Positions 33,949 to 43,500 of a stretch of 51,914 nt of DNA are shown here, one piece after another; positions within the stretch are counted from its first letter, which is position 1, and every line of letters starts with the position of its first letter. Source of the stretch: DAOTXL01 sp034434895 (GTDB lineage Bacteria > Chloroflexota > Anaerolineae > JAAYZQ01); NCBI GenBank assembly GCA_034434895.1, contig DAOTYI010000043.1, positions 1-51,914 on the forward strand. Direction: 5' to 3'. The position numbers and the translations under genes are program-made. Under the pieces are notes generated by a model that was not told the origin of the DNA, did not search any database, and saw nothing but the letters and a program-made list of their open reading frames with translations.

Positions 33949-34740
33949 CTACCGCGTGCGCCGACGCCACTCTTTCTTGACACTCAGCTCCTGTAACTGC
34001 TCCGCCGTTTCCACATCCATAAAGTCGCGGAGCAGACGGCTGAACCTGGCCGGCTCATCCAGCATGGGGAAATGCTGGGCGTCGGGCAGCACGATCGCCC
34101 GGGCAGAATAGTGATTGCCCTCCAGTTCATCAGCCTGGGAGGGGTCAACCACCGGGTCTTTGCCGCCATAGACGGTGAGGAGCGGCACCTCAATCTCTTC
34201 CAGGACCTCTCTCAGGTCGAGCCGGGCCACCGCCTGGATGGTCAGCGCGACGGCGTTGTGGGCCATCTTGGGCAGGCTGCTTTCCACTTCCGGGTAAGGG
34301 TGCTGCCGCTGCCAGAACAACCGCGCCAATGCATCATTGGAACCGGCAGTGAGCAGCTTGCGGTTGATATAGTCGGCGTTCAGCGGCAGGCAGACGGCCA
34401 TGACCTTAGACACCCGGTCCGGATACCTGGCGGCCAGCCTGGTACTGATGGCTGCGCCCAGGGTGTGGCCGACCAGCGGGGCACGCCAGATGCCCAGTTC
34501 ATCCATGAAGGAGATGATCAACTCGACGTAACTGTCCACATCATACCTTTCCCGGCTCTTGTCCGAGTCGCCAAAGCCCCACAGGTCCAGGGAGTAGGTG
34601 CGGTGATCGATGGAAAAGAGATCCATCACCGGGACCCAATAGCGCCACGAACCCAGCCAGCCGTGGATAAAGAGGATCGGCTGCCCTCGGCCAAAGGTCT
34701 CATAGTGTACCAGGCTGTTGTTGATCAGCAGGCCGCTCAT
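33949..34740 (-). CDS. Alpha/beta hydrolase with Thr at the nucleophile position
   Basis: 263 residues with a standard alpha/beta-hydrolase layout: oxyanion strand ILFIHGWLGSWRYW, DLWGFGDSD, the nucleophile elbow at residues 91-95, Asp in YGGKDPVVDP and His in AQHFPMLDEP. The elbow reads G-H-T-L-G, so the usual Ser is Thr93. Thr nucleophiles are rare in this fold, so activity may be weak, altered or absent. The ATG at 34740 has an AAGGTGA site; an upstream ATG (34770) has none. It follows the receiver gene by 35 bp and could be the last protein gene of the signalling run. The substrate is unknown. Confidence 0.85.
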   Translation of the reverse strand: MSGLLINNSLVHYETFGRGQPILFIHGWLGSWRYWVPVMDLFSIDHRTYSLDLWGFGDSDKSRERYDVDSYVELIISFMDELGIWRAPLVGHTLGAAISTRLAARYPDRVSKVMAVCLPLNADYINRKLLTAGSNDALARLFWQRQHPYPEVESSLPKMAHNAVALTIQAVARLDLREVLEEIEVPLLTVYGGKDPVVDPSQADELEGNHYSARAIVLPDAQHFPMLDEPARFSRLLRDFMDVETAEQLQELSVKKEWRRRTR

Positions 34741-34775
34741 CCGATCACCTTTGTACGGGAGAGCATGCATCGCCC

Positions 34776-35183
34776 CTACTGATGGCGTTCCAGAATAGCT
34801 GCCACTCGGCGGTACAGCTCATCAGGCGCAAACGGCTTGAGAATATACTCCTCCGCGCCCAGTCCCAATCCATACTTGATCTCAGCCTCCTGGCCACGTG
34901 CCGACAAAAAGACGATCGGGATGTGTCTGGTAGACTTGTTGGCTTTGAGCTGCTCGCACGCCTCATAACCGCTCATTTTGGGCATGCGCACATCCAGCAG
35001 AATCACATCCGGCTGCTCCTTGATGGCCATTTGCACGGCGTTTTCGCCATCCTGCACCTGAATGACTTTGAAGCCGGCATACTCCAGGCTGTAGGCGATC
35101 AGCCCCCGAATATCCGGTTCATCTTCAGCGACCAGAACTTTTTTCTCCGCTTTGACCACACTTATCTCCAGATTTCTATCCAC
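34776..35183 (-). CDS. Single-domain response regulator (REC only)
   Basis: 135 residues, a complete CheY-like receiver: acidic pair EDEP, phospho-acceptor Asp in VILLDVRMPKMSG, Thr/Ser switch LSARG and Lys in ILKPFAPDEL. There is no output domain. It follows the RsbT-like kinase gene by 30 bp, so it probably acts as a phosphate relay or interaction module for the neighbouring sensor kinases. Confidence 0.93.
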   Translation of the reverse strand: MDRNLEISVVKAEKKVLVAEDEPDIRGLIAYSLEYAGFKVIQVQDGENAVQMAIKEQPDVILLDVRMPKMSGYEACEQLKANKSTRHIPIVFLSARGQEAEIKYGLGLGAEEYILKPFAPDELYRRVAAILERHQ

Positions 35184-35213
35184 ACGCCCGGCATTGTGAT
35201 AGGGCAGCCCCCC

Positions 35214-35615
35214 TCATCGCAACCATTTGCACACTGTGACGGTGGTGCCCACGCCCGGGCGCGATCTGATCTCAAAGCGATCCATGAGGCGTTTGATGCC
35301 GACCAGGCCCTTGCCTGCGCTCTGTGTTGTTGCGGAACCCTCGCCCATCACCCTCTCGACATCCTCAATCCCCGGCCCCCAGTCTTCGCAGATGATCCCC
35401 AGGCCCTGCCGATTGTTGGAAGTCAACCGCTTCAGCGTGATCTGGCCGCTGTGCGCATACAGGACCACATTTCGCGCCAGTTCCGAGACGACAGTGGCGA
35501 TGCGAGCCTGGTCAATGAGGCCAAACCCCATCTCCCTGGCCAGGTTCCGGGCCTCGACACGGGCAGCGACGATGTCGAGATCACTGCTGATGGGAATGCG
35601 CTGCTCCTCAACCAC
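35214..35615 (-). CDS. RsbT-like serine/threonine kinase/anti-sigma-type ATPase
   Basis: 133 residues, nearly the whole protein being a GHKL ATPase. It starts VVEEQRIPISSDLDIVAAR and continues with the N-box SELARNVVLYA, the D-box EDWGPGIEDVE and the GKGLVGIKRLMDRFEI region, a close match to RsbT. RsbT phosphorylates STAS partners and activates a phosphatase in stressosome systems. No STAS, RsbR/S or PP2C gene is in the window. The GTG at 35615 is preceded by AAGGAG about 9 nt upstream; upstream in-frame sequence belongs to the MITE-like repeat. Confidence 0.88.
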   Translation of the reverse strand: MVEEQRIPISSDLDIVAARVEARNLAREMGFGLIDQARIATVVSELARNVVLYAHSGQITLKRLTSNNRQGLGIICEDWGPGIEDVERVMGEGSATTQSAGKGLVGIKRLMDRFEIRSRPGVGTTVTVCKWLR

Positions 35616-35686
35616 AGGTCTGCTCCTTACACATCCAGCGATGCTGTTCCACCCCGGTTCACCCTGCCACCTCCTGCCTTTCCTTA

Positions 35687-35798
35687 GAGCCTGTCTGAAA
35701 ACCACCAGGACACAAAGGACACCTTGCTTTTTATTCGTTTCCTTCGTTTTCCTTTGTGGCCTTTGTGTCTTTGTGGTAAGCTTTTCAGACCAGTTCTC
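35687..35798. mobile_element. MITE-like palindromic element, copy 2
   Basis: 112 bp, the inverted counterpart of 1341-1440, with GAGCC-TGTCTGAAAA at one end and its complement at the other. Its right terminus contributes the TGA stop (35797-35799) of the REC-GAF-GAF pseudokinase gene. It separates that gene from the RsbT-like gene. Confidence 0.7.
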
Positions 35799-37965
35799 AC
35801 CGCGTGCGTTCGGCCACGGCCAGGGTGAAGCGAAACGCACTGCCTTTGCCTGCTTCGCTCTCCACCCAGATCTGCCCGCCATGCAGTTCAACCAGCGATC
35901 TGGCGATGGACAGGCTCAGCCCCCGCCCCGGATGGTGCTGGACCAGAGGATGATCGGCGCGGAAAAAGCGCTCGAACACCCGGGGTTGATCCTCCGGCGC
36001 AATGCCGATCCCTGAATCCAGAACCGAGACCACAACCTTGGCCTGCTGCCCCTGCCCACCGTCCTGGAGCCGGGCCTCAATGGTGATCTGGCCTTTGGGC
36101 AACGTGTACAGGTAGGCGTTCATGAGCAGGCTGTTTAACACCTGGCCGATCCGCTGCCGGTCGGCATAGACCGGCGGCAGCCGGGAGGGCACCCGGACCA
36201 CCAGCCGCAGGTTCTTGTCCATCAACCGTTTCTCGAACGAGGAGGTGAGCTGCGCCACCACCTCGGCGAGGGAGACCGGTTCGAGGTGGAGCCGGGTTTC
36301 CCCTGTTTCCAGCCGCGAGATGTCCAGCAGGTCTTCCATCAAGGTGATGAGACGGTCGGTATTGCTTTCGATCCGGCGGACGATATCGGCCTGTCGCTCC
36401 TCCAGATCGCCCATGGCTCCGGAGAGCAGCATCTCGTTGTAGCCTTTGATGGCCGTCAGGGGCGAACGGAGCTGGCGGGCCATCGTCGCCACGAACCGGC
36501 TTTTCGCTTCATGGAGCTGCTGGGCCTCCCGATACAGGCGGGCATTCTCCAGGGCAATGGCGACCGGATGGGCGACGTTGCTCAGCCGTTCCACATCTTC
36601 CTGGGTGAAGGGGCCATGAACCTTGTTCAACAGTTCCAGGACGCCGATGCAGCGGTCCTGCACCAGCAGCGGCACACACAGAATGGAACGGGTGACAAAC
36701 CCGGTGGCCTGGTCCACCTGGGTATAGAACCGATCGTCGGCATAAGCATCGTTCACCACCATTGGCCGGTGTGCCAGGGCTACCTGCCCGGCGATCCCCT
36801 GCCCCAGCTTCAGGCGCAGGCCGCGCAGCGGCTCGATGGTGCCCAGCCAACTGGTGACGAACTCTAACTCCTGGCTGTCCTCATGCAGCAGCAACAGCGA
36901 TCCCCCTTCCACATGGAACATCTGGCCGATCTTGGCTGCGACCAGATCAAAGATCTGCTGTCGATCCAGGGTAGAGGTGACCGTCCGGGTGATGTCGTAC
37001 AGATAGGTCAGTTCCTCCACCCGCTGGGCCAGCGCCTTGTCGGTGGCCTGGTAGGCCTGCGCATTCTCGATGGCGATGGTCGCATAGTCGGCCAGGGCCT
37101 GAAGCATGGCCTCATCGTTGGCGGCAAAGGGCCGTTTGTCGCGGTGATTGGCCACCAACAACACCCCGACGGTGCGGCCCTTGATGCTCAACGGCACGGA
37201 CAGCAGGGCGCGGGCCTGATAGCCAGCCGCAATCGCGATCTCCTCCCCGGCGTCGCCTGCCAGGCGCAGCGGCTGTGAATCCCGGAAGACCCGGCCGACC
37301 AGGCTGTCCTCGATGCTCAGCCGCAAGATCTGCTCGCGCCTCTGCCCTGACCCTTTCCCGGCGCACAGCAACAGCGTGCCGGTCTGTGGTTCCAACAGCC
37401 ACAACGCCCCCTGGTCAGCACGGGTGATGAACACGGCCGCTTCCACCACGCGGTCCAGCACCTTATCCAGGTCCAGCAACGAGGTCACCGATTTGCTGAC
37501 CCCGAACAGCACCGTCAGCTCTTTGACCCGCTGCTCCAGGTCGCGGCGGGCCTGCTCCAGCTCCTGGCTCAGGCGTTCCCTGTCGCGCTGCAACTGCACC
37601 TGGGCCAGCACCCGCTCTATGGTGGCCAGGCCCCACTCGACATCGAACGGCTTGATCAGATAGTCCCTGACCCCCAGGCGGAAGGCCTGCACCGCCATAG
37701 ATTCGGAACCGTAGGCGGTCATCAGGATCACCGGCACCGTCTGTTGCTGTTCGGCCAACTGTTGGAGGATCTCCAGGCCGGAGATATCGGGCAGTTGGTG
37801 GTCGAGCAGGACCAGATCGGGCTGTTCCTCGGCCAGCAGACGCAGGGCCTGCTGGCCGGTGGCGGCCGCCAGCGGACTGTAGCCATGCTCCGGCAGGAAA
37901 TCCTGGACCAGGAACGAGCGCAGCCTGGCGTCGTCCTCTACCACCAGGATCCGTTCATGAGCCAT
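35797..37965 (-). CDS. REC-GAF-GAF histidine pseudokinase
   Basis: 722 residues. Receiver at 1-120 (VVEDDARL, Asp in VLLDHQLPDISG, Lys in LIKPFD), a coiled coil, two GAF domains (about 145-310 and 320-480), a DHp-like helix pair and a GHKL domain (about 600-715). The phospho-acceptor box, normally S-H-E-L-R-T-P, reads A-R497-Q-L-R-S-P, so the His is Arg. The G2 box, normally GTGLGLAI, reads GRGLSLSI. The N-box NSLLMNAYLYT remains. Autophosphorylation is therefore unlikely, and the protein may scaffold or allosterically control partner kinases. The ATG at 37965 (GGAGGGGG site) overlaps the upstream kinase gene by 11 bp. The stop is supplied by the MITE-like repeat. Confidence 0.88.
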   Translation of the reverse strand: MAHERILVVEDDARLRSFLVQDFLPEHGYSPLAAATGQQALRLLAEEQPDLVLLDHQLPDISGLEILQQLAEQQQTVPVILMTAYGSESMAVQAFRLGVRDYLIKPFDVEWGLATIERVLAQVQLQRDRERLSQELEQARRDLEQRVKELTVLFGVSKSVTSLLDLDKVLDRVVEAAVFITRADQGALWLLEPQTGTLLLCAGKGSGQRREQILRLSIEDSLVGRVFRDSQPLRLAGDAGEEIAIAAGYQARALLSVPLSIKGRTVGVLLVANHRDKRPFAANDEAMLQALADYATIAIENAQAYQATDKALAQRVEELTYLYDITRTVTSTLDRQQIFDLVAAKIGQMFHVEGGSLLLLHEDSQELEFVTSWLGTIEPLRGLRLKLGQGIAGQVALAHRPMVVNDAYADDRFYTQVDQATGFVTRSILCVPLLVQDRCIGVLELLNKVHGPFTQEDVERLSNVAHPVAIALENARLYREAQQLHEAKSRFVATMARQLRSPLTAIKGYNEMLLSGAMGDLEERQADIVRRIESNTDRLITLMEDLLDISRLETGETRLHLEPVSLAEVVAQLTSSFEKRLMDKNLRLVVRVPSRLPPVYADRQRIGQVLNSLLMNAYLYTLPKGQITIEARLQDGGQGQQAKVVVSVLDSGIGIAPEDQPRVFERFFRADHPLVQHHPGRGLSLSIARSLVELHGGQIWVESEAGKGSAFRFTLAVAERTR

Positions 37966-40522
37966 AGGCCCCCTCCGCTGCCGGGGCCTCAGCCGGCCCA
38001 GGTCCTGTCCCGCCGGCGGTGGCCAGAGGCAGGGTAAAGCCAAACGTGCTGCCCTCGCCGACCTTGCTTTTGACCCACAGCCGACCGCCATGGAGCTCCA
38101 CCAGCGACCTGGCGATGGCCAGTCCCAGGCCGGTGCCCGGTTGCTCCCGCACCAGCGGGTTTTCGCTGCGGTAGAACCGCTCAAAGATGCGCTCTATTTC
38201 CTCTTTGGAGATACCGATGCCGGTATCGCTGATCGTGATTTCGGCCACCCCATCTTTCCGGCTGGAGACGATGGTGATCCGGCCTCCGGCCGGGGTGTAG
38301 CGGCAGGCGTTGCCGATCAGGTTGGTCAGGATCTGCACCGTCCGCTGCGGATCGGCCCTGATCAGGCCCGTGTCGGGCGACAGAGCCACCTGAATCTGGA
38401 GCCCTTTGTGCTCGATCAGTTCGGTCAGAGAATTCAGCGTCTCCTCCACCGCCTGGGGAAGGGAAAAGGGTTCAGGGTGAATCGTCAACCGCCCGGTTTC
38501 AAGTTTGGAAACGTCCGACAGGTCCCCGACCAGCCGCATCAGCCGCCTGGTATTCGTATAAGCGGTCTGCAGAAACCGTTGCTGCCTGTCGTTCAGTGGG
38601 CCAACCCGGCCATCCACCAATAAGTGCAGGTAGCCGTGGATGGAGGTCAGGGGGATGTTCAATTCGTGATAGACGGCCGAGATAAAGTCGCGCAACTCCC
38701 TGGTGCGCTCCTGGACCTTTCTTTCCAGCTCCTGGCTGAAGGCATGGACCTCTTCATAGAGGCGGGCGTTGGCGATGGCCGTGGCTGCCTGGTTGGCCAC
38801 CGTGCGCACCAGGTCCAACTCCTGGCGCCGATAGAGGTCGCCGGAGAGTCTGGCTCCCAACAGATAGACACCCACGAGCCTGCCCCCACTGGCCAGGGGC
38901 AGCACAAGCTGAACGCCGCTCTCTCTCCAGGTGGATAAGATCGGGTCCGCCTGTTCGCTGTCGAGCAGGAGGATCTGGTCGGTCTGGGTGAGGTGGGTGG
39001 CCAGGGGACTGTCCACCGGCAGGGACAGGGCCTCCTTTGCTTCAGAGCTGTCCGCTCCCCTTCGGGCCGATTGGCCGGCATCGGCAGGATCGGTCAAAAC
39101 CGGCAGGGGCTCCAGGCACGTTTCCTCCTGATTGAGCACCAGACACCAGGCGCCCTGGAGCAGCAACTGACGAGGCAGTTGCTGGAGCAGCAGCCGCGCC
39201 AGGTCGGCAAAACGGATGCTTTTGCTCAGCTCTTCACTCCACTGGATCAGAACACGCTGATAGTCCACCTGCTGGCGGAAAAAGGCCCGGTCTATAATGG
39301 CCTGAATCCTGGCTCGCATCGGGTTGACCAGGATGCCGATGAACAGGGCCGACAGGAACACGATCAGGGGATAGGCGCTGCTGCCGGCGGCGATGCCCAG
39401 GGCAGTGGACAGCAGGCTGATCAACAGCAGGTAGAGGGCGGCCAGGCAGGCGGTCAACAGGCCATAGACCATACTGCGGTTGACCACCAGGTCAATATCC
39501 AGCAGGCGGTAGCGCAGGATGGCAAAGGCGAAGGAGACAGGCAGGCAGATGGTGCTCAACAGCATCAGATAGTGCAATTCATAGGTCTGCTGCCGGAGCA
39601 CCGTCAGCACAATGTCCGCCCCGCTCACCACGACGACACAGCCCAGGCCCCACATAATCCATTGGGCCTGACGTTTCAGGGTCGCGTCCGTGGTCGTGGT
39701 GTACAGGTAGCCCATATAGGCCAGTCCAAAGGTGGCGCTGAGCGCCAGATAGCCGAAACCGATCTTGTCACTCAACAATGAATAAAAGGGCGCAAAAAAG
39801 ATGCCGGTGCCGGCCCTGACCGCCTGGTGAAAGGCTCCCACGGTGAAGGCCATCAGGACCAGGCTGGGGAGGTAGAGCAGGAACCACCAGCGGCTCCTGG
39901 CCAGCCACCGCTCCTGGGGGAAGGAGAGGAAGAAATGGATCACCAGGCCGGGCGCCAGAGTCAGGGCCACCGCCTGGAGATAGATGAGGGTGGTCGTTTC
40001 GGTGCCCACCAGGGCCAGATAGACCCCCAGGGCGATCGCCGTGAAAAAGAACAGGCGCGCCGTTCTGCTCTGGAACCGTTTCAGGCCGACCAACGTCGCA
40101 ATCGCCAGGAAAGAAAGGGCCACCAGGCTCTGCACAACCAGGGCCAGGTCCAGCTTCTTGTGGTAGAGCACAAGGGGAGCCAGGGTGAGGGTCTCGGCGC
40201 CCCGTTCCACGGTCAGGATGACCTGGCTGCCTGCCCGCTGACGGTTGATGAGCCGCCGATAGTCAAGCACATTGGCCACCTGCTGCCCGTTGACGGCCAC
40301 GATGCGGTCCCGGAGCTCCACCCCCAATTCCCGGCCCCGGTCGTGCACTTCAAAGATCTGCAGGTTGGCGTCGTAGTAAGCGCCCAGGATCTCCCGCACC
40401 GGATAGGCAGCCGCTTTGGAATAGATCCCCACGGCCTGGACGGTCAGGGTGCCTGCCGCCAGGAGGATCACCAGGAGGTGATGAGGCAGGTTCGCCAACG
40501 TTCTGTCCGTCTGCCGACTCAT
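37955..40522 (-). CDS. Membrane histidine kinase with PDZ-like and GAF domains
   Basis: 855 residues. One N-terminal helix, a PDZ-like extracytoplasmic domain (about 50-115, LRDRIVAVNGQQV), a block of about eight helices (120-400), a GAF-type domain (about 420-590), DHp with phospho-acceptor His619 (YHELNIPLTS) and a GHKL domain with intact DTGIGI and GTGLGLAI boxes. The PDZ plus multi-helix block could sense envelope proteins or peptides. It should autophosphorylate; its receiver may be the REC of the pseudokinase (gene overlapping downstream) or the lone REC at 34776. The ATG overlaps the stop of the giant kinase gene (ATGA). Confidence 0.9.
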   Translation of the reverse strand: MSRQTDRTLANLPHHLLVILLAAGTLTVQAVGIYSKAAAYPVREILGAYYDANLQIFEVHDRGRELGVELRDRIVAVNGQQVANVLDYRRLINRQRAGSQVILTVERGAETLTLAPLVLYHKKLDLALVVQSLVALSFLAIATLVGLKRFQSRTARLFFFTAIALGVYLALVGTETTTLIYLQAVALTLAPGLVIHFFLSFPQERWLARSRWWFLLYLPSLVLMAFTVGAFHQAVRAGTGIFFAPFYSLLSDKIGFGYLALSATFGLAYMGYLYTTTTDATLKRQAQWIMWGLGCVVVVSGADIVLTVLRQQTYELHYLMLLSTICLPVSFAFAILRYRLLDIDLVVNRSMVYGLLTACLAALYLLLISLLSTALGIAAGSSAYPLIVFLSALFIGILVNPMRARIQAIIDRAFFRQQVDYQRVLIQWSEELSKSIRFADLARLLLQQLPRQLLLQGAWCLVLNQEETCLEPLPVLTDPADAGQSARRGADSSEAKEALSLPVDSPLATHLTQTDQILLLDSEQADPILSTWRESGVQLVLPLASGGRLVGVYLLGARLSGDLYRRQELDLVRTVANQAATAIANARLYEEVHAFSQELERKVQERTRELRDFISAVYHELNIPLTSIHGYLHLLVDGRVGPLNDRQQRFLQTAYTNTRRLMRLVGDLSDVSKLETGRLTIHPEPFSLPQAVEETLNSLTELIEHKGLQIQVALSPDTGLIRADPQRTVQILTNLIGNACRYTPAGGRITIVSSRKDGVAEITISDTGIGISKEEIERIFERFYRSENPLVREQPGTGLGLAIARSLVELHGGRLWVKSKVGEGSTFGFTLPLATAGGTGPGPAEAPAAEGAYGS

Positions 40523-43500
40523 GCTGGTTGCCTCTCCTCAATGGCTGCCTTGATCTCCCGGACAAGCATGTCAACCGACAGCGGCTTGGTCACATATTGC
40601 GCCGCCCCCATGCCCAACACCCGCACTCGATCCCGCTCCTTGTCCACCGGGCTGGCGGTGATAACGATGATCGGGATGGAACGGGTGGATTCCTCCCCCT
40701 TGAGGCGTCGGATCACCTCATAGCCGTCAATCCCCGGCATGCGGATGTCGAGCAGGATCAGGTCTGGCTGGAGTTCCGGCGTGCGTTCCAACGCCTCGCG
40801 GCCGCTGGCCGCCGTCCACACCTGGTAGCCGTGGAACGACAGAGCCTGATCCAGGAAGTTCAGAATATCGGGATCGTCGTCTACGACCAGCAGCCTGAGC
40901 GGTTCGCCTTTCTCATGGGGAGCCAGGGCCCGGCGCACACTCTCCAGCAGTTTCTCCTCGTCAAACGGTTTCACCACATAATCCACCGCCCCCAGGGCAT
41001 ATCCCCGGTCGGCCTCGGTCAGGACAGAGATGATGATCACCGGGATCAGGCTGGTCACCGGATGTTCTTTGAGCTGCTCCAGCACCGCAAAGCCATCCTG
41101 ATCGGGGAGCATGATGTCCAGGGTAATGAGCTGAGGTTGCTCCTCTTTGGCCAGCCACAGGGCATCTTCCCCGCTGCCGGCCAGGAGCACCTGATACCCC
41201 TCCCCTTCGAGGTGTCGCCGCAGGAGCAGGGCCAGATCACGGTCATCTTCCACCACCAGGATCTTGGGACGCCGCCCGACGGCCGGGGGCGGTTCCACGG
41301 CAATCAGGTCGGGGTGGACGATCTCCGCTTCGGGCAGTTTGGCGCCGGCCAGGGGCAGGGTAAAGCTGAACACGGAGCCAACTCCCAACTCGCTCTCGAC
41401 CCAGATTTCGCCTCCCAACATCTCAACGAACATCTTGACGATGGCCAGGCCCAGGCCGGTGCCACCGGCTTCCTGCACCAGCGGGTGATCGGCCCGGTAA
41501 AATCGGTCGAACACCCGGGGCAGATCGTCCGGCCCGATGCCGATGCCGGTGTCGGCCACATCCACCTGCAGGAACCCATCCCGCTGCCGGAGCGACACGG
41601 TCACGCGCCCCCCGCTGGGCGTGTATTGCCAGGCGTTGGCCAGGAGGTTGTTCAAGACCTGGGTCACCCGGTCGGCGTCGCCTCGCACCTGGGGCAGCCC
41701 TGGTACTTCCATCCATTCCAGTTTCAACCCCTTTTCCCGGTACTGTTCCTGGAAGGCACGGACAACCTGGGTGATGAGGCTGGCCAGGTCCAGCGGTTCG
41801 ATGGTCAGGCGAATGCGGCCGGTTTCAATGCGCGAGATGTCGAGGATGTCGTTGACCAGGGCGGTCAGGCGGTCGGCGTTTGACTTGATGATCTGCAAAA
41901 AGCTCCGCTGGGCATCGCTCAGACCCCCCGCCATCCCCAGGAAGAGCAGGTCGGTGTAGCCCTTGATGGAGGTCATGGGGGTGCGCAGTTCATGAGACAC
42001 GGTGGAGATAAATTCGTTCTTGAGCCGTTCCACCTCCGCCTCCCGGCTGATGTCGCGCAACGCGGCCACCAGGCCAGGCGCGCCGCCCAGTTCGGTGATC
42101 AGCGGGGCGATGGTGACGGCCAACACCCGCTTGCCGGCGGTGAGGCGCACCGTGCTGACCTGGGTCCGGGATGGGTCATCGGCCGGGGTTTCCAGCCTCT
42201 GGCGCAGCTCGGAGTAGAGGGCCTGGGCCAGCTCCCGGTCGGTCGCCGTCTCCCCCAGGCCCAACATGTGGCGGAAATGCTCCCCCTGAAGCGCGATGGC
42301 CGAAAAGCCCAGGAGCTCCTCCGCCGCCGGGTTGACCAGCAGCACCCGTCCATTGTGGTCAAGCACCAGCACCCCGTCGGCGATTGATTCCAGGATGGCC
42401 CGGCTCTTGGCTGCCTCGGCCTGCTGCGCCTGAAGCATCCGGCCGAGCTGGTCTGCCTGGTCGGTGATATAGGCGTACAGGTCCGAGTTGTTGACGGCGA
42501 TGGCCACCTGCACGCCGGCTGCCGTCACCAGTTGCAGGTGTTCTTCGGTGAAATAGCCCACCTGCGGATGGCCCAAGGTCAGCACCCCCAGGATGTCGCC
42601 TCCGCCCACCGACAGAGGGGCGGCCACCACCGAGCGGATGTGGGGGTCCTGGCCATCGGTGGTCACCCAGCGCGGATCGGTGGTGATGTCGGAGATGAGC
42701 ACCGGTTGGCGATGTTCCAGGACCCAGCCGGCCAGCCCAAAGCCACGCCGCAGCGGGGTGCGCTCGTTCAAGGGGATCAGGCCCGGCTTGCGTTGGAGGG
42801 AAGCCCGGAGGTGGAGGTGGCCGGTTTCCTGGTCCACCAGGGTGATGGTCCCGTGCTCGACCCCCATCACGTCGGCAAAGAGCTGCAAGGCGCGTTGCAG
42901 CACCCGCTCCAGCTCCAGCGAAGCCCCCAGCTCAGAGGTGATGCGATAAAGCGCCTCGGCGCGGTCGCGCTGCAACGTGAGTTCCTGCATGGCCTGTTCC
43001 AGGTCGCGGGTGCGGGCTTCGACCCGTTTTTCCAGTTCGCTGCTAAAGTTCACAATCTGCCCGTAGAGTTGGGCATTCCGCACCGCTGCAGCCGCCTGGG
43101 CGGCAATGGTGGATAGCAGCTTGAGGTGGTCCTGGCTGTACACATATTCCCGCTCGTAGCTCTGGACGGCGATGACACCCACCACCTGGTCAGCCGCGAT
43201 CATCGGCACACCCAGCCAGGAACGGCAGGTGCCGGCTGTGATCTCCTGCCCCCTCTCCCGATAGATCCCGGCCACGCCGGTAGGCAGCAACAAAGGCTCC
43301 CTGGTGCGGATGATCCGGCCGGTCAACCCCTCTCCTGCCTTCCGTGGCCGCCAATCCTCCCGCTGCTCCGGGTCTACAACAAAGGGGAAGGTGATCTCAT
43401 CCCGTTCTTCATCGTAGAGGGCGATATAAAAGTTGGTTGTATCCATCAGGCGGCTGACCTGCTGGTAGACCGTTTGCAGCAACTGATCCAGTTCCAGGGT

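Noticed and set aside
35616..35891. N-terminal extension of the RsbT-like protein
   Set aside because: The extension is encoded by the MITE-like repeat and the end of the pseudokinase gene. The GTG at 35615 has a good ribosome site and matches the family N-terminus.
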